A DNA stretch of 64,000 nt, taken from the NCBI GenBank assembly GCA_963720235.1, contig OY970389.1, positions 372,001 to 436,000 of the forward strand. The letters are read 5' to 3'. This stretch comes from JACMLC01 sp963720235 (GTDB taxonomy: Bacteria; Acidobacteriota; Blastocatellia; Pyrinomonadales; Pyrinomonadaceae). Both the position numbers and the translations under genes were made by a program. The notes under the pieces were generated by a model. It saw only the letters and a list, made by a program, of their open reading frames with translations. It was not told the DNA's origin and ran no database searches. Shown one piece after another: positions 55,738 through 64,000 of this stretch (positions are counted from its first letter, which is position 1; each line of letters begins with the position of its first letter).

Positions 55738-55762
55738 GAAAACGGCCAGCATGCGCTGACCG
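55738..55762 (-). terminator. Terminator of tRNA-Ala
   Basis: On the minus strand, CGGTCAGC GCAT GCTGGCCG is followed by TTTTC; it lies 18 bp after the tRNA CCA. The same hairpin is duplicated in the left att repeat (46840-46864). Confidence 0.75.
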
Positions 55763-55827
55763 TAAACACTTGAAATATTTGGTGGAGCAGAGGAGGGTCG
55801 AACTCCTGGCCTCCGCATTGCGAACGC
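55738..55827. repeat. Right attachment repeat (attR)
   Basis: Direct counterpart of 46840-46929, containing the tRNA-Ala terminator and the 3' half of the intact tRNA. Confidence 0.85.
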
Positions 55828-55856
55828 GGCGCTCTGCCAAACTGAGCTACTGCCCC
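55780..55856 (-). tRNA. tRNA-Ala (anticodon CGC)
   Basis: 77 nt including an encoded CCA. The acceptor stem GGGGCAG/CTGCTCC has one G-U pair, the D-arm is AGCTCAGTTTGGCAGAGC, the anticodon loop is TTCGCAA with anticodon CGC, and the T-arm is AGGAG-TTCGACC-CTCCT. It is the integration target of the element to its left; the 3' half now comes from the element. Confidence 0.95.
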
Positions 55857-55941
55857 ACACTGTTTGTGGCGAGGAAATGATAAGGAGCATGCGCGGGTGT
55901 GTCAAGCGCGCATGCTCCTCGAAAAAGCGCAGGGAGGTTGT

Positions 55942-58161
55942 TTACCTGAGCCTGAGCGTGGGGTCGCCGAGCAGTATCCATGTCCGGCGGATGTCCGGGT
56001 CTGTGGTTGACTCTTTGGCTCTTCGGATAGCGTCTCCGAGTCTGACGGACTCCTGGCCCAGGAGCGTTTGATAGAGCGTCTGTGTGACTGTGACCTGCCC
56101 GCCCGGCTCTGTCATGCCGGAAGAGGCCCAGGCGGCAATCGCTCCTCCCTGCGGAGCTTTGACCAGAGCCTCGCCCAGACCGTCCGTGCCAACTTCCATG
56201 TAAGCCCCGTTGAGGCAGGTAGTCATCACGAAGAGCGGCAGACGTTGGCCGTTAGAGAGCGCGCCTGTATCTGCAACCGTCAACAGTCCGTCGCCAGTCC
56301 AGACTCCGACCGAGCCGTGTCCCAGATATGTGACCAGCATTGGCCCACGATTGATGCCGTTGATAATCTGATTTCTGACGGTTGCGGTATCACCATCAGC
56401 GCGATTAATCATCTCGACAGGCATGCGCGTGGGAAGTTGTGCGCGTAGCTCCTGACCTGCTCCCTGAAAGTCAAAGCCGTCCGGCCTGTCGCTGACAATC
56501 AACGCTCCGCGCTCGACTAAGTCAGCGGGGTCTCCTGTGTCGAAAGAGAGGATGCGCGCGATTGTGTGCGCGGCCTCCTGCGGCGTGCGCACAGGGAGGC
56601 GTCCGACTGCCATCTCTGCGAGTCCGTCTTCATCAAAGTCTGCGAGAGCATCGTCCGAAGTCGTCTCCATGAAGGCAGTGTCCACCAACAAGCCCGGCAC
56701 AAGGTCGCCTTCGCCGTTGCCGCCGAAATAATGACGCGGGTCATAAGTCGCGTCTCCGACCAGCAAGACATAACGCGGCGCGCGTTGCCAGCCTGTGGCA
56801 GTTCTTGAGAGAAATGCTCGCAAGGCATGTGGGCTGTATGCGCCGTAGCTGAATTCGTCAAAGACATCTTCGACATCAACCACGACTGTCTTGAGTCCCT
56901 GTCTCTGCCGCCTGAGACGCAAGGCTTCGACTGCCTGACGGAAATTGCGATGCGTGATGATGATAAAGTCCGCAGACTGCGAAGAGCTATTCCAGCTTGA
57001 AGGCTCGTTGCGCCTGACGCTCGAAGGATGCTCAGCTTGGTCTGCAAGCGCGAGCAGGATGCGCGTGCCTGTGGCCGCGGGTAAAGAGAAAGCATAGCCG
57101 CCGTCCATCTCCTGCGCAGTGACGAGCAGTTCTTTTACTTCCGCCGCATTTGTAATATCCAGCACACGTATCTGCGGAGTAGTAAAGCCCTCGACCTGTA
57201 CCGCCTGACCGCGCGTGACGCTGAAACGCAGGCGGTCATTCACGGCCTGATACTTGCGCGGATAACTGAGCCGTACAAAGTCCACGAGCGAGAGGTCTGT
57301 TGCGCCAACGCCGCCGCGTGTGAGCGTGATGACATTCTCATCTTCCAACAGCAGCGATGAAGAAATGTTAAAGCTGACCAACGGATGCTCGCGGTTAGAG
57401 AAGTTGATAGTTCCAACTTCCGTGCCGTTGACCTGCACGCGCACCTCGTGCGGCTCTGAAGAGAGTCCCTGCAAGGCGACTTCGAGCACCGCGCTCGCGC
57501 CGCTTTCCTGGTCCAATCCGTTGAGATTGAGACGCTGTTCGACGGGCTGTGTGGAGATTGGCGGCCCGAAGAAGTTTTCGGCCTCGCCGTTTAAGAGCGC
57601 GGCAAAGCGTATGATGCGATCACGCCGCTCGACTGTGCTCATAAAGCTCTGCGGCTCAATCTCTTTTTCAAACGCGCCGACCTGTATCTGCTGCACGCGC
57701 TTGCCGGGAGTGGAGCCTGCGATGAGCCAGTAGACGCGGCTCTCTGTCGCGGGCGTGTTCAATGCCTGCCCGTAAAATTCGAGCGCGCCATCAGGCATGA
57801 CTGCGACGGCCTGTTCGATGCCGTCTGCAAAGAGTTGCAAGCGACTCAATTCGGCTCCCGCGTCGAGACCTGCCGCGAGAAGTTCTTCGCGGCTCACGCG
57901 CTGCCAGCCGTCATGGTTGACAGTAATCTTGACGGCAGGCATGCCAGCAATCGTCCATTGCTGGTCCAGAACACGCTGCGCCGCGCGTCTGCCAGCAGCC
58001 GATGTTGTCAACGGAGTAGAGCCATTACTTGATGAAGCTGTAGGCCACTCGCCTTGTGCTCTTAAGTTTGAATCGGCAGAGCCTAAATCGCTCAGCAGTC
58101 GTGCATGCTTTGTGTCAGGCGATAAGCCGTTTGACTTGTTCGGCGTGAATGGGCCGTACAA
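55942..58161 (-). CDS. Gingipain-like C25 peptidase (3' part of a gene split by a TGA)
   Basis: The C25 domain is in the C-terminal half: FIIITHRNFRQAVEALRLRRQRQG, YVLLVGDATYDPRHYFGG, catalytic His615 in TYLGHGSVG and Cys649 in MTTCLNGAY, ending WILLGDPTLRLR. The N-terminal half has Ig-like beta segments. The frame continues without a stop upstream to an in-frame TGA at 58348-58350, where the upstream gene ends. The 62 codons between (TELTAGYSYAWQDRLSEDKQAQG...) read as normal protein, so the TTG start at 58161 is artificial. The product alone would lack a signal peptide. Confidence 0.8.
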   Translation of the reverse strand: MYGPFTPNKSNGLSPDTKHARLLSDLGSADSNLRAQGEWPTASSSNGSTPLTTSAAGRRAAQRVLDQQWTIAGMPAVKITVNHDGWQRVSREELLAAGLDAGAELSRLQLFADGIEQAVAVMPDGALEFYGQALNTPATESRVYWLIAGSTPGKRVQQIQVGAFEKEIEPQSFMSTVERRDRIIRFAALLNGEAENFFGPPISTQPVEQRLNLNGLDQESGASAVLEVALQGLSSEPHEVRVQVNGTEVGTINFSNREHPLVSFNISSSLLLEDENVITLTRGGVGATDLSLVDFVRLSYPRKYQAVNDRLRFSVTRGQAVQVEGFTTPQIRVLDITNAAEVKELLVTAQEMDGGYAFSLPAATGTRILLALADQAEHPSSVRRNEPSSWNSSSQSADFIIITHRNFRQAVEALRLRRQRQGLKTVVVDVEDVFDEFSYGAYSPHALRAFLSRTATGWQRAPRYVLLVGDATYDPRHYFGGNGEGDLVPGLLVDTAFMETTSDDALADFDEDGLAEMAVGRLPVRTPQEAAHTIARILSFDTGDPADLVERGALIVSDRPDGFDFQGAGQELRAQLPTRMPVEMINRADGDTATVRNQIINGINRGPMLVTYLGHGSVGVWTGDGLLTVADTGALSNGQRLPLFVMTTCLNGAYMEVGTDGLGEALVKAPQGGAIAAWASSGMTEPGGQVTVTQTLYQTLLGQESVRLGDAIRRAKESTTDPDIRRTWILLGDPTLRLR

Positions 58162-58347
58162 GTTGCTTGTGCCATCAAGGTCTAAATCTTCGAGCCAGTA
58201 TTGCAGCCCCTGTGCCTGTTTGTCCTCAGAGAGTCTGTCTTGCCATGCATATGAATAGCCTGCTGTCAGTTCCGTCCCGGCTCTGGCAAAGAGCGCGGAG
58301 CCTGCGACTACAGAAGGCGTGATGCGTATGCGCTGGCCGTTCTGCTC

Positions 58348-60075
58348 TCAATAAATGTGATAGCCCAAGTTGTCTATCTCGTATCCTGTTTGCCATTCGA
58401 GCACGACCGCATCACCGTAGCTCGTCGCCTCGAAAGAGCGTAGGCGCACGGCAGTCGGAGTGCATTGCGCGCCGCCTTGTATGCCCGGAATTGTAGCCGC
58501 CGTGACGTTTGTGACGCTCGCGCCGTTCGCGCCGGGAGTAGCAGAGAAAGCAGAAGTGGAAGTAGTCGTGATGCCGTTTGCTCCGCCTGTGACGGTGAGT
58601 GTGCCTGCCGCGCTCGACAGGCGAATAATGCCGCCGCCGCCGCCGCCGCCCGGCCCGTGTCTTTCACCCGGAGTTCCGTTCGCAGGCTCTGTGCGCCATG
58701 CATCGCCGCCGCGCCCGCCGTTCGCTCTGACAGTCAATCCGGTAATCGTCCCCGTCCCGGTCAAACGAGAGATGAGAATGCTGCCGCCCGCGCCGCCGCC
58801 GCCCGCGCCGTCGTTCAGTGTGTCGTTAAAAGCATCTGCTCCGTTAGCAGTGATTGTGCCTGTGCCTGCGATTGTGCGCGCGCGTATGATGACAATGCCG
58901 CCGCCCGCGCCGCCGCTTCCGGCAGCCGTCACGCCGGGAGTGTTATTGCGAGTTCCGCCGCCGCCGCCGCCGCCCAGCACAAGACGGTTGTTTGCCACCT
59001 GCGCGAAAGTCGAGCCGCCGTAGCCGCCGATGGCAAGATCGCTCTGCCAGCTATTGCCGCCGAGTCCGCCCAGACCGCCGTTGCCGCCGCCGCCGCCGCC
59101 AGAGTTCTCATCATTCGCAGTCGGATTGCCGTCATTGCCGCCGCCGCCCGCAGTGCCTGGCGCGCCGCGCCCTGTGCTGCCGTTCGGATAACCTTCGACG
59201 CCTGTGTCAATCACAGTATTGGTCGCCGCGTCATACACATAACGCGGCGTGCCTGCGATGCCTTCGCCCTTGATACCGTGAAACGGTAAAGAAGCCAGAT
59301 TGCGAAAATCCGTATTGGCTCCGCCTGCGCTGCCTGCGAACTGCGGAGCTGCGCCGGGACGAAAGCCCAAGCCATTGACGCTGACCGTGCCGCCGAGCGT
59401 CAGTTGCTGGCTCACATCGAGCGCAAGGATGCCGCCGGTCGTGCCGTTCCATGCCGCAGCAGTTAGTCCTGAACTGAGAATTGCGACTGTGTATTGCGGC
59501 ACGCGCACGACTTGAAAACGACGCTGTCCCTGCGTCGCAGTCGCAGCAGCATTCGTATAAGTGTTGAGAAGTCCTGTGCCAGTGCCTGTGCCGACAATAT
59601 TGACTGTCCCGCCAGCGAGTGTCACAGCGTTGGTCGCGCGCACAAACTCATAGAAGCCAGTATTATTCGCGGCAGTATAGCCGGTCGCAGTCCCGCCGTT
59701 AGCCCCGTTGCCATAGCTGCTATCATTGTCCGAATCAATCGCTGCGTCCTGCATCTGCATGACGAGCAAAAGATTTCCGGCGGCGATGGGCGCGGTCGAG
59801 CCGCGACCCGTGCCGAGCGTGATTTGAGTCGCGCCCGCGTTGGCCGTCGCCGTTCCAGGAAAATATGTGTTGACCACTCCTGTCAGAGTGCCGCCGTTGC
59901 CTTGCTGGCCCGGCGTGCCGCACTGCGCAAAGACTCTGGACGCAGGCACGCACGCCAGCATGAAGAGTAAGAGCAAAGCGAGATGAAAGGCATGCTGCCG
60001 TAGCTTAAATTTTTTTGTGAGACTTAAAAAGTTATCTGATTCTTGATTCAATAAATCATTTGAGGCTGCGACCAT
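58348..60075 (-). CDS. N-terminal part of the split C25 protein: Gly-rich secreted domain
   Basis: A signal peptide (about residues 25-50, FHLALLLLFMLACVPASRVFAQ) is followed by a beta-rich domain and a Gly-rich region with runs of Gly (GGGGGGNGGLGGLGG, GGGGGGGTRNN) typical of surface proteins. It ends ...LEWQTGYEIDNLGYHIY, then TGA. The next in-frame codons read EQNGQRIRITPS, so the TGA probably replaced CGA (Arg) and the intact protein would be about 1,377 residues ending in the C25 peptidase. Mutation, sequence error or readthrough are the options. Confidence 0.8.
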   Translation of the reverse strand: MVAASNDLLNQESDNFLSLTKKFKLRQHAFHLALLLLFMLACVPASRVFAQCGTPGQQGNGGTLTGVVNTYFPGTATANAGATQITLGTGRGSTAPIAAGNLLLVMQMQDAAIDSDNDSSYGNGANGGTATGYTAANNTGFYEFVRATNAVTLAGGTVNIVGTGTGTGLLNTYTNAAATATQGQRRFQVVRVPQYTVAILSSGLTAAAWNGTTGGILALDVSQQLTLGGTVSVNGLGFRPGAAPQFAGSAGGANTDFRNLASLPFHGIKGEGIAGTPRYVYDAATNTVIDTGVEGYPNGSTGRGAPGTAGGGGNDGNPTANDENSGGGGGGNGGLGGLGGNSWQSDLAIGGYGGSTFAQVANNRLVLGGGGGGGTRNNTPGVTAAGSGGAGGGIVIIRARTIAGTGTITANGADAFNDTLNDGAGGGGAGGSILISRLTGTGTITGLTVRANGGRGGDAWRTEPANGTPGERHGPGGGGGGGIIRLSSAAGTLTVTGGANGITTTSTSAFSATPGANGASVTNVTAATIPGIQGGAQCTPTAVRLRSFEATSYGDAVVLEWQTGYEIDNLGYHIY

Positions 60076-60504
60076 TATTCAGCTTCTCCTGTCGGGCTAA
60101 ACAAGAATAGTGATGCCGGGTTTTTGGCAGTGCGCTTGTGTAATCTTTAGAACATCTCTGAAAAAGGGAGGTGTTGTTGAATTGTAGAGACTCTGCTGCC
60201 TGAAGAATTGATAGCCGTTTGCGGCACGCCGGAGCCTATGCGGTGAAGCGCTCATTCTTCCGTTCTGCGGGTGGTAAAGAGCAGACAGCAAGCGGGTTAG
60301 AGCCTGTTTACGTCGAGTTTATTATCTTAAAGAACAACCATACCCTTCTCAAGGTATAAACTTTTTCAACAGATATGTCAACGTGAGTTTTTAATGTAAC
60401 TATTGACCGCTAAGCTACAGAGCGCGCGAGACATAGAGAGATTGACGAGCGAATCAATGCCTGCTCTGCAAAATTTTTTGCATTTGTGCCGTGTGCTCTT
60501 TAAA
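60076..60504. other. Intergenic region, no gene seen
   Basis: About 430 bp upstream of the split C25 gene and downstream of the DUF4242 gene. I see no convincing gene or RNA. The promoter of the split gene must lie here. Confidence 0.4.
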
Positions 60505-60780
60505 TTATGTCTCGGCAGTCGTGGGGTCTATCACGGATTTGACTTCGGCAACGCTGTTGGCTGGAAAGCCTCCCTGCCGCGCGTGCTCGCGCACCATCTC
60601 TTCATTGGGCGCGATATAGACGCAGTAAACCTTGTCGCCTGTGACATAGCTCTGCACCCATTGAATCTGCGGCCCCATCCCTGCGAGCACTCCGCAGGAT
60701 TTCTGCGAGATGCCTTGCAACTCCTCTGCGGTCAAATTTCCCGCGCCGGGAATTTCTCTTTCAATCACATATTTTGGCAT
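60505..60780 (-). CDS. DUF4242 (nickel-binding-protein-like) small protein
   Basis: A 91-residue protein (MPKYVIEREIPGAGNLTAEELQGISQKS...) with VQSYVTGDKVYCVYIAPNEEMVREHARQGGFPANSV, the pattern of DUF4242/SCO4226-type ferredoxin-like fold proteins. Some relatives bind nickel; the role here is unknown. It lies 20 bp downstream of the alanyl-tRNA editing gene. Confidence 0.8.
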   Translation of the reverse strand: MPKYVIEREIPGAGNLTAEELQGISQKSCGVLAGMGPQIQWVQSYVTGDKVYCVYIAPNEEMVREHARQGGFPANSVAEVKSVIDPTTAET

Positions 60781-60800
60781 GGTGTTTCTCCTTCGGAAAT

Positions 60801-62012
60801 TTAAAGAGCATGGATTTTGAGTGCGGCCTCTTCAATGACGGCTTCGAGCTTTTCGACTGTGTGGCCGCCGCCCTGCGCCATCTCTGGCCGACCGCCGCCG
60901 CGCCCGTCAAGCTGAGCACAGGCTTCGCGCATCAACAGGCTCATGTCGCCAACTGCATCGTCGGAGCGCGCAAAGACCAGACGCGCGCTCTCTTCATCAC
61001 GCGAGCCGAGCAGCGCAATCACTTGCGTATGTGCGATGAGAGCCAGAGCCAGACGCTTCAAGCTCTCCGCGTCGCGCCCTTCAAGAATGCTTTTGATGAG
61101 ACGGATTCCATCCTCGCGCGGCGCAGTCTCTTTGAGTAAATCTTCCGCTTCGACACGCGCGGCTATCTCTTCGAGTGCGCGCACGCGGCGCGTGAGTTGT
61201 TTGTTCTCTTCAAAGAGTCTGGCGACAGAGCTTGCAGCTTCATCGCGCGCGACGCTGAACTGCGCGGCCACTTCGCGCGCCGTCTGATTGGCGCGGCGAT
61301 AATCAAGATGCGCCCGCTGGCCTGCGACAAATTCGATGCGCGTCAAGCCTTTGGCGCGTTCCCAAGAGCGCACAGCGATGAGGCCGATTTCGCCTGTGCG
61401 TGCGGCGTGTGTCCCGCCGCAGGGCGTCAGGTCAAAGCCTTCTATCTCAATTAAGCGCAGCAAGCCTTCGCGCGCGGATTCTTTACGAAGAGGAAGCTGT
61501 GCGGCCTCTTCCGAAGTCACCAGGCGAGCATGCACGGCTCTGTCTTCCCAGATGATGCGATTGGCAAGTTCGACTGCGCGCTCAATCCGCTCGTCCGTTG
61601 GATTATCGAGCGCGACATCAATCTCCGAAGCCTGCTCCATCATGCGAAAGCCGCGAGTCTCTGCTTTGAAAAGTTCTATGAAGGATTGCGAGAGAATGTG
61701 CTGGCCTGTGTGTTGCTGTATGTGGTCAAGCCGCCGCTCCCAATCTATTTGGCCCACAACTGTTGCACCGACTTCAGGCACAGAGCCGCGAATAACATGC
61801 AGCACGCCTCCTGCCTCTTCATCATCTATGCACTCGATGACGCGCGCATTGCCAAGCATGCCTGTGTCGCTCGGCTGTCCGCCGCCGGTCGGATAAAAGG
61901 CCGTGCGGTCGAGCGTCACAGTGGACCAGCCGCTCGTGCGCGGCGTGACGGCCACGATGCGCGCCTCGAATTCCCGCAAGTGTGAATCTGTATAGTAAAG
62001 TCGCTCTGTCAT
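60801..62012 (-). CDS. AlaX-type alanyl-tRNA editing protein with DHHA1 domain
   Basis: The N-terminal half is the editing domain: TAFYPTGGGQPSDTG, the HxxxH zinc motif HTGQHILSQSF and the second zinc ligands CGGTHAARTGEIG. It ends in a DHHA1 domain (FARSDDAVGDMSLLMREACAQLDGRGGGRPEMAQGGG). Such proteins hydrolyse mischarged Ser- or Gly-tRNA-Ala in trans, in the cytoplasm. It lacks the catalytic alanylation domain of AlaRS. The ATG at 62012 is clear. It diverges from the M61 peptidase gene. Confidence 0.92.
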   Translation of the reverse strand: MTERLYYTDSHLREFEARIVAVTPRTSGWSTVTLDRTAFYPTGGGQPSDTGMLGNARVIECIDDEEAGGVLHVIRGSVPEVGATVVGQIDWERRLDHIQQHTGQHILSQSFIELFKAETRGFRMMEQASEIDVALDNPTDERIERAVELANRIIWEDRAVHARLVTSEEAAQLPLRKESAREGLLRLIEIEGFDLTPCGGTHAARTGEIGLIAVRSWERAKGLTRIEFVAGQRAHLDYRRANQTAREVAAQFSVARDEAASSVARLFEENKQLTRRVRALEEIAARVEAEDLLKETAPREDGIRLIKSILEGRDAESLKRLALALIAHTQVIALLGSRDEESARLVFARSDDAVGDMSLLMREACAQLDGRGGGRPEMAQGGGHTVEKLEAVIEEAALKIHAL

Positions 62013-62182
62013 CTCGATGGCTCACAAAACTAGCCGACACGCGCGTGCGCGTCAAGAAAGAATTAATCACCCTCGTTTAAAACTTTGACACTCACGATGG
62101 AAGGAAAGATAATCGCGCGGCTGTCAGCTAGAGCCCGGAATCGGCATGCCTCATATCTTTTATCAAATGGGAGCAATCGTCT

Positions 62183-64000
62183 ATGAATAGTCGTCGCTGC
62201 GACCTGATGCTGCGCGCCGCTTTTCTCTTCGCTTTTATTTCAGCCTTCGCCCTTTACGCGCCCGCGGCCACCGCGCAGGAAGCAAAGCTCGAAAGAATTA
62301 CTTATCGTCTCTCGATGACGCGGCCAGCCTCGCATCTCTTTGAGGTGAGCATCGAAGTGGAAACGGAGAAAGGCTTTCCGGCAGAGCATTTGGATTTTCA
62401 AATGCCGCGCTGGTCGCCCGGTCGCTATGCTGTCTTTGACTTTGCGAAGAACGTGCAGGAGTTTCGCGCCTCGCTCGCATGCCTGCCTGATAAAGAGTGC
62501 GCATCTATCTCTCCGGCAATCACGAGGACGGACAATCAGACTTGGCGCGTAGGGACGCGCGGCGCGCAGAGTTTGACTGTCGCTTACAAGGTCTTTGGCA
62601 ATGATCTGTCTGGGACTTTCTCGCAACTGGACACGCGCCATGCAAACTTCAACGGCGGCTCTGTCTTCATGTACATAGCGGAGCACAAGCAAGACCCTGT
62701 GACTCTGGAGATTGAGCCTCCGGCTGGCTGGCGCATCGTCAACGGGCGGATGGAGAGCGCGGAGCAACGCTCATGGCAGTTTCCGAATTACGATCTGTTG
62801 ATAGACACGCCGACGGAGATTGCGCCTGATTGGACTGTGGATGAATTTAAAGTTGACGGCAAGACCTATCGCGTCGTCGTGCACTCGTTTGGCGAAGAGA
62901 GAGGCAAGCGCGCAAGCTTTGTGCGCGACGTGGAAAAAATTGTAAGAGCGGAAGTCGCCATGTGGGGCGCGCCAGATTTGGACAGCTACACTTTCCTCAT
63001 ACACTTTGCCAACGACGGTCACTCGGCAGACGGCATGGAGCATCTGACCTCAACGCAGATTATAGAATCCGGCAAACTCGCGGATGAAGAGACATATGCT
63101 TCCGCGCTCGATACAGTCGCGCATGAATTTTTTCATGTCTGGAACGTCAAGCGTCTGCGGCCAGTGGAGCTTGGCCCTTGGGATTTCACGCGCCCCTTAA
63201 ACACGCGCAGCCTGTGGATTGCAGAAGGCATCACAAACTATTACGGGCATCTGATGCAAAGACGCGCGGGCGTCTGGACGGATGAGCAGTTCTGGAACAC
63301 GCTCGCGGCCTACATCGGCAGCATAGAGAATGCGCCGGGCAGCAAGTTGATGAGCGCGGAAGATTCTTCACTGTCCGCAGCTTTCCTTGATGGCAGCCTG
63401 CATGCACAGCGCACAAATCTCGCCAACACTTCTTTCAGTTATTACAACAAGGGTGAAACTCTGGGCATCGCGCTTGACCTCTTGCTGCGCGGGAGGACGA
63501 AGGGCCGCGCTTCGCTCGATGAAGTGATGCGGCGTATGTATGAAGAGTTTTATCTCAAAAGTCCGAAGGCGACATATTACCTGCGCGGGCGCGGTTACGC
63601 TGGCGAAGATTTTCAGCGCGTGACATCAGAGGTGGCGGGCATGGACATGAGCGATTTCTTCCGTCGCTATGTGCGCGGAGTCGAGCCGCTGCCATATGAT
63701 GAAGCCTTCGGCTATGTCGGCCTGCGACTCGTGCGCGATGCCACGCGCGAGCCGCAAACGGCAGGCATCGTGACCGGAGAGGATTCGCAGGTCGTCAAGA
63801 TTCAAATCGTCAACAACGGCTCGGCAGCAGAGGCGGCAGGATTAACGCAGGACGACGAAATAATTTCTATCGGCGGCAAAACCGTCACGTCTCAGACATG
63901 GTTAGCGCAACTCAATCGCTATAAGACGGGCGACCGCGTGCCATTCACTATTCGCCGCGCGGGCAAGACCATTCAGGCTACTATCACACTCGGAGAGCCG
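62183..64000 (+). CDS. M61 family glycyl aminopeptidase, partial at right edge
   Basis: The frame is open from the ATG at 62183 (GGGAG upstream) to the window end. A signal peptide (AAFLFAFISAFALYAPAATAQ) is followed by an N-terminal M61 domain, the zinc motif HEFFHVWNVKRLRP and the third ligand Glu in AEGITNYYG. A PDZ domain (VNNGSAAEAAGLTQDDEIISIGGK) lies close to the edge. M61 aminopeptidases remove N-terminal Gly or Ala in the periplasm. At least 606 residues are present; the usual length is about 600-640, so the end may be close. Confidence 0.9.
   Translation, partial: MNSRRCDLMLRAAFLFAFISAFALYAPAATAQEAKLERITYRLSMTRPASHLFEVSIEVETEKGFPAEHLDFQMPRWSPGRYAVFDFAKNVQEFRASLACLPDKECASISPAITRTDNQTWRVGTRGAQSLTVAYKVFGNDLSGTFSQLDTRHANFNGGSVFMYIAEHKQDPVTLEIEPPAGWRIVNGRMESAEQRSWQFPNYDLLIDTPTEIAPDWTVDEFKVDGKTYRVVVHSFGEERGKRASFVRDVEKIVRAEVAMWGAPDLDSYTFLIHFANDGHSADGMEHLTSTQIIESGKLADEETYASALDTVAHEFFHVWNVKRLRPVELGPWDFTRPLNTRSLWIAEGITNYYGHLMQRRAGVWTDEQFWNTLAAYIGSIENAPGSKLMSAEDSSLSAAFLDGSLHAQRTNLANTSFSYYNKGETLGIALDLLLRGRTKGRASLDEVMRRMYEEFYLKSPKATYYLRGRGYAGEDFQRVTSEVAGMDMSDFFRRYVRGVEPLPYDEAFGYVGLRLVRDATREPQTAGIVTGEDSQVVKIQIVNNGSAAEAAGLTQDDEIISIGGKTVTSQTWLAQLNRYKTGDRVPFTIRRAGKTIQATITLGEP

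Larger units (their letters stand above)
46840..55827. mobile_element. Integrative element in tRNA-Ala(CGC), about 9.0 kb including both att repeats
   Basis: The boundaries are two 90-bp imperfect direct repeats (46840-46929 and 55738-55827). Each contains the 3' half of a tRNA-Ala gene plus 40 bp of its downstream terminator. Inside lie a tyrosine integrase next to the left end, a DUF3854 primase-like gene, a RepA-like ATPase, a peptide/TPR-regulator pair, an AT-rich cargo gene and an excisionase-type HTH-TPR gene next to the right end. The tRNA at the right end is complete; the left end keeps only the displaced 3' half, as expected after integrase-mediated insertion. No capsid, relaxase or secretion genes are seen, so it is probably an integrative plasmid-like or satellite-like element that depends on helpers for transfer. 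Confidence 0.85.

Noticed and set aside
58348..58350. Selenocysteine or other recoding at the in-frame TGA
   Set aside because: The context suggests Arg (CGA), no SECIS-like hairpin is visible just downstream, and TGA is used as a normal stop elsewhere in the window.
58460..59290. Long plus-strand frames antisense to the Gly-rich protein
   Set aside because: They are Ala/Arg/Pro-rich shadows of the Gly-codon repeats on the other strand.

Overview
The window reads as chromosome of an Acidobacteriota bacterium, most likely of the Blastocatellia/Pyrinomonadaceae type. This is inferred from gene style, not from a marker gene. The signs are secreted proteins ending in FG-GAP modules (DYDGDGKTD followed by VFRPSSG), many CXXCH multihaem cytochromes, TPR proteins with a Fis-type HTH, Gly-rich surface proteins, and intergenic palindromes built from short degenerate words. 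Most of the window looks GC-rich; two stretches (about 43.6-44.4 kb and 46.9-55.7 kb) are visibly more AT-rich.

Region 1 (1-22.1 kb) is a dense electron-transfer and signalling cluster, nearly all on the minus strand. It holds a partial 4Fe-4S oxidoreductase, an FHA domain fused through one membrane helix to seven haem motifs, a fusion of two cyclic-nucleotide-binding domains with four 4Fe-4S clusters and a membrane cytochrome-b-like part, an FHA-GAF-nucleotide cyclase (plus strand), a cyclase-AAA-TPR protein, two coupled nine-haem cytochromes, a tetrahaem cytochrome, a HbpS/GlcG-like protein, a ten-haem cytochrome with a beta-propeller, and an outer-membrane beta-barrel. I count 39 CXXCH motifs. 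The layout suggests a cAMP/cGMP- and phosphoprotein-regulated redox chain ending in a porin-cytochrome conduit.

Region 2 (22.2-36.3 kb) has an ABM monooxygenase, a frameshifted PQQ-type propeller protein, an ankyrin protein, an ATP-grasp protein and two very large secreted proteins. Region 3 (36.3-43.5 kb) is a cyanophycin locus: cyanophycinase, cyanophycin synthetase and an isoaspartyl peptidase, with a lipoprotein and a CocE/NonD hydrolase beside them. Region 4 (43.6-46.5 kb) has small AT-rich hypothetical genes and an RCC1/FG-GAP protein.

Region 5 (46.84-55.83 kb) is an integrative element of about 9 kb inserted in a tRNA-Ala(CGC) gene. It is bounded by 90-bp imperfect direct repeats, and a 24-bp tandem motif recurs just inside both ends. 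It carries a tyrosine integrase, a DUF3854 primase-like protein, a RepA-like ATPase, a TPR-HTH regulator divergent from a small exported peptide with a repeated DGNIPNGR unit, an AT-rich cargo gene with a possible PD-(D/E)XK-like N-terminus, and an excisionase-type HTH-TPR protein. The peptide/TPR-regulator pair is my best candidate for an undescribed communication system.

Region 6 (55.9-64 kb) has a gingipain-like (C25) secreted protein split by one in-frame TGA, a DUF4242 protein, an AlaX-type editing protein and the start of an M61 glycyl aminopeptidase.

At least a dozen intergenic palindromes (about 70-240 bp) occur. Several are nested or mosaic, and some supply the ends of coding sequences.
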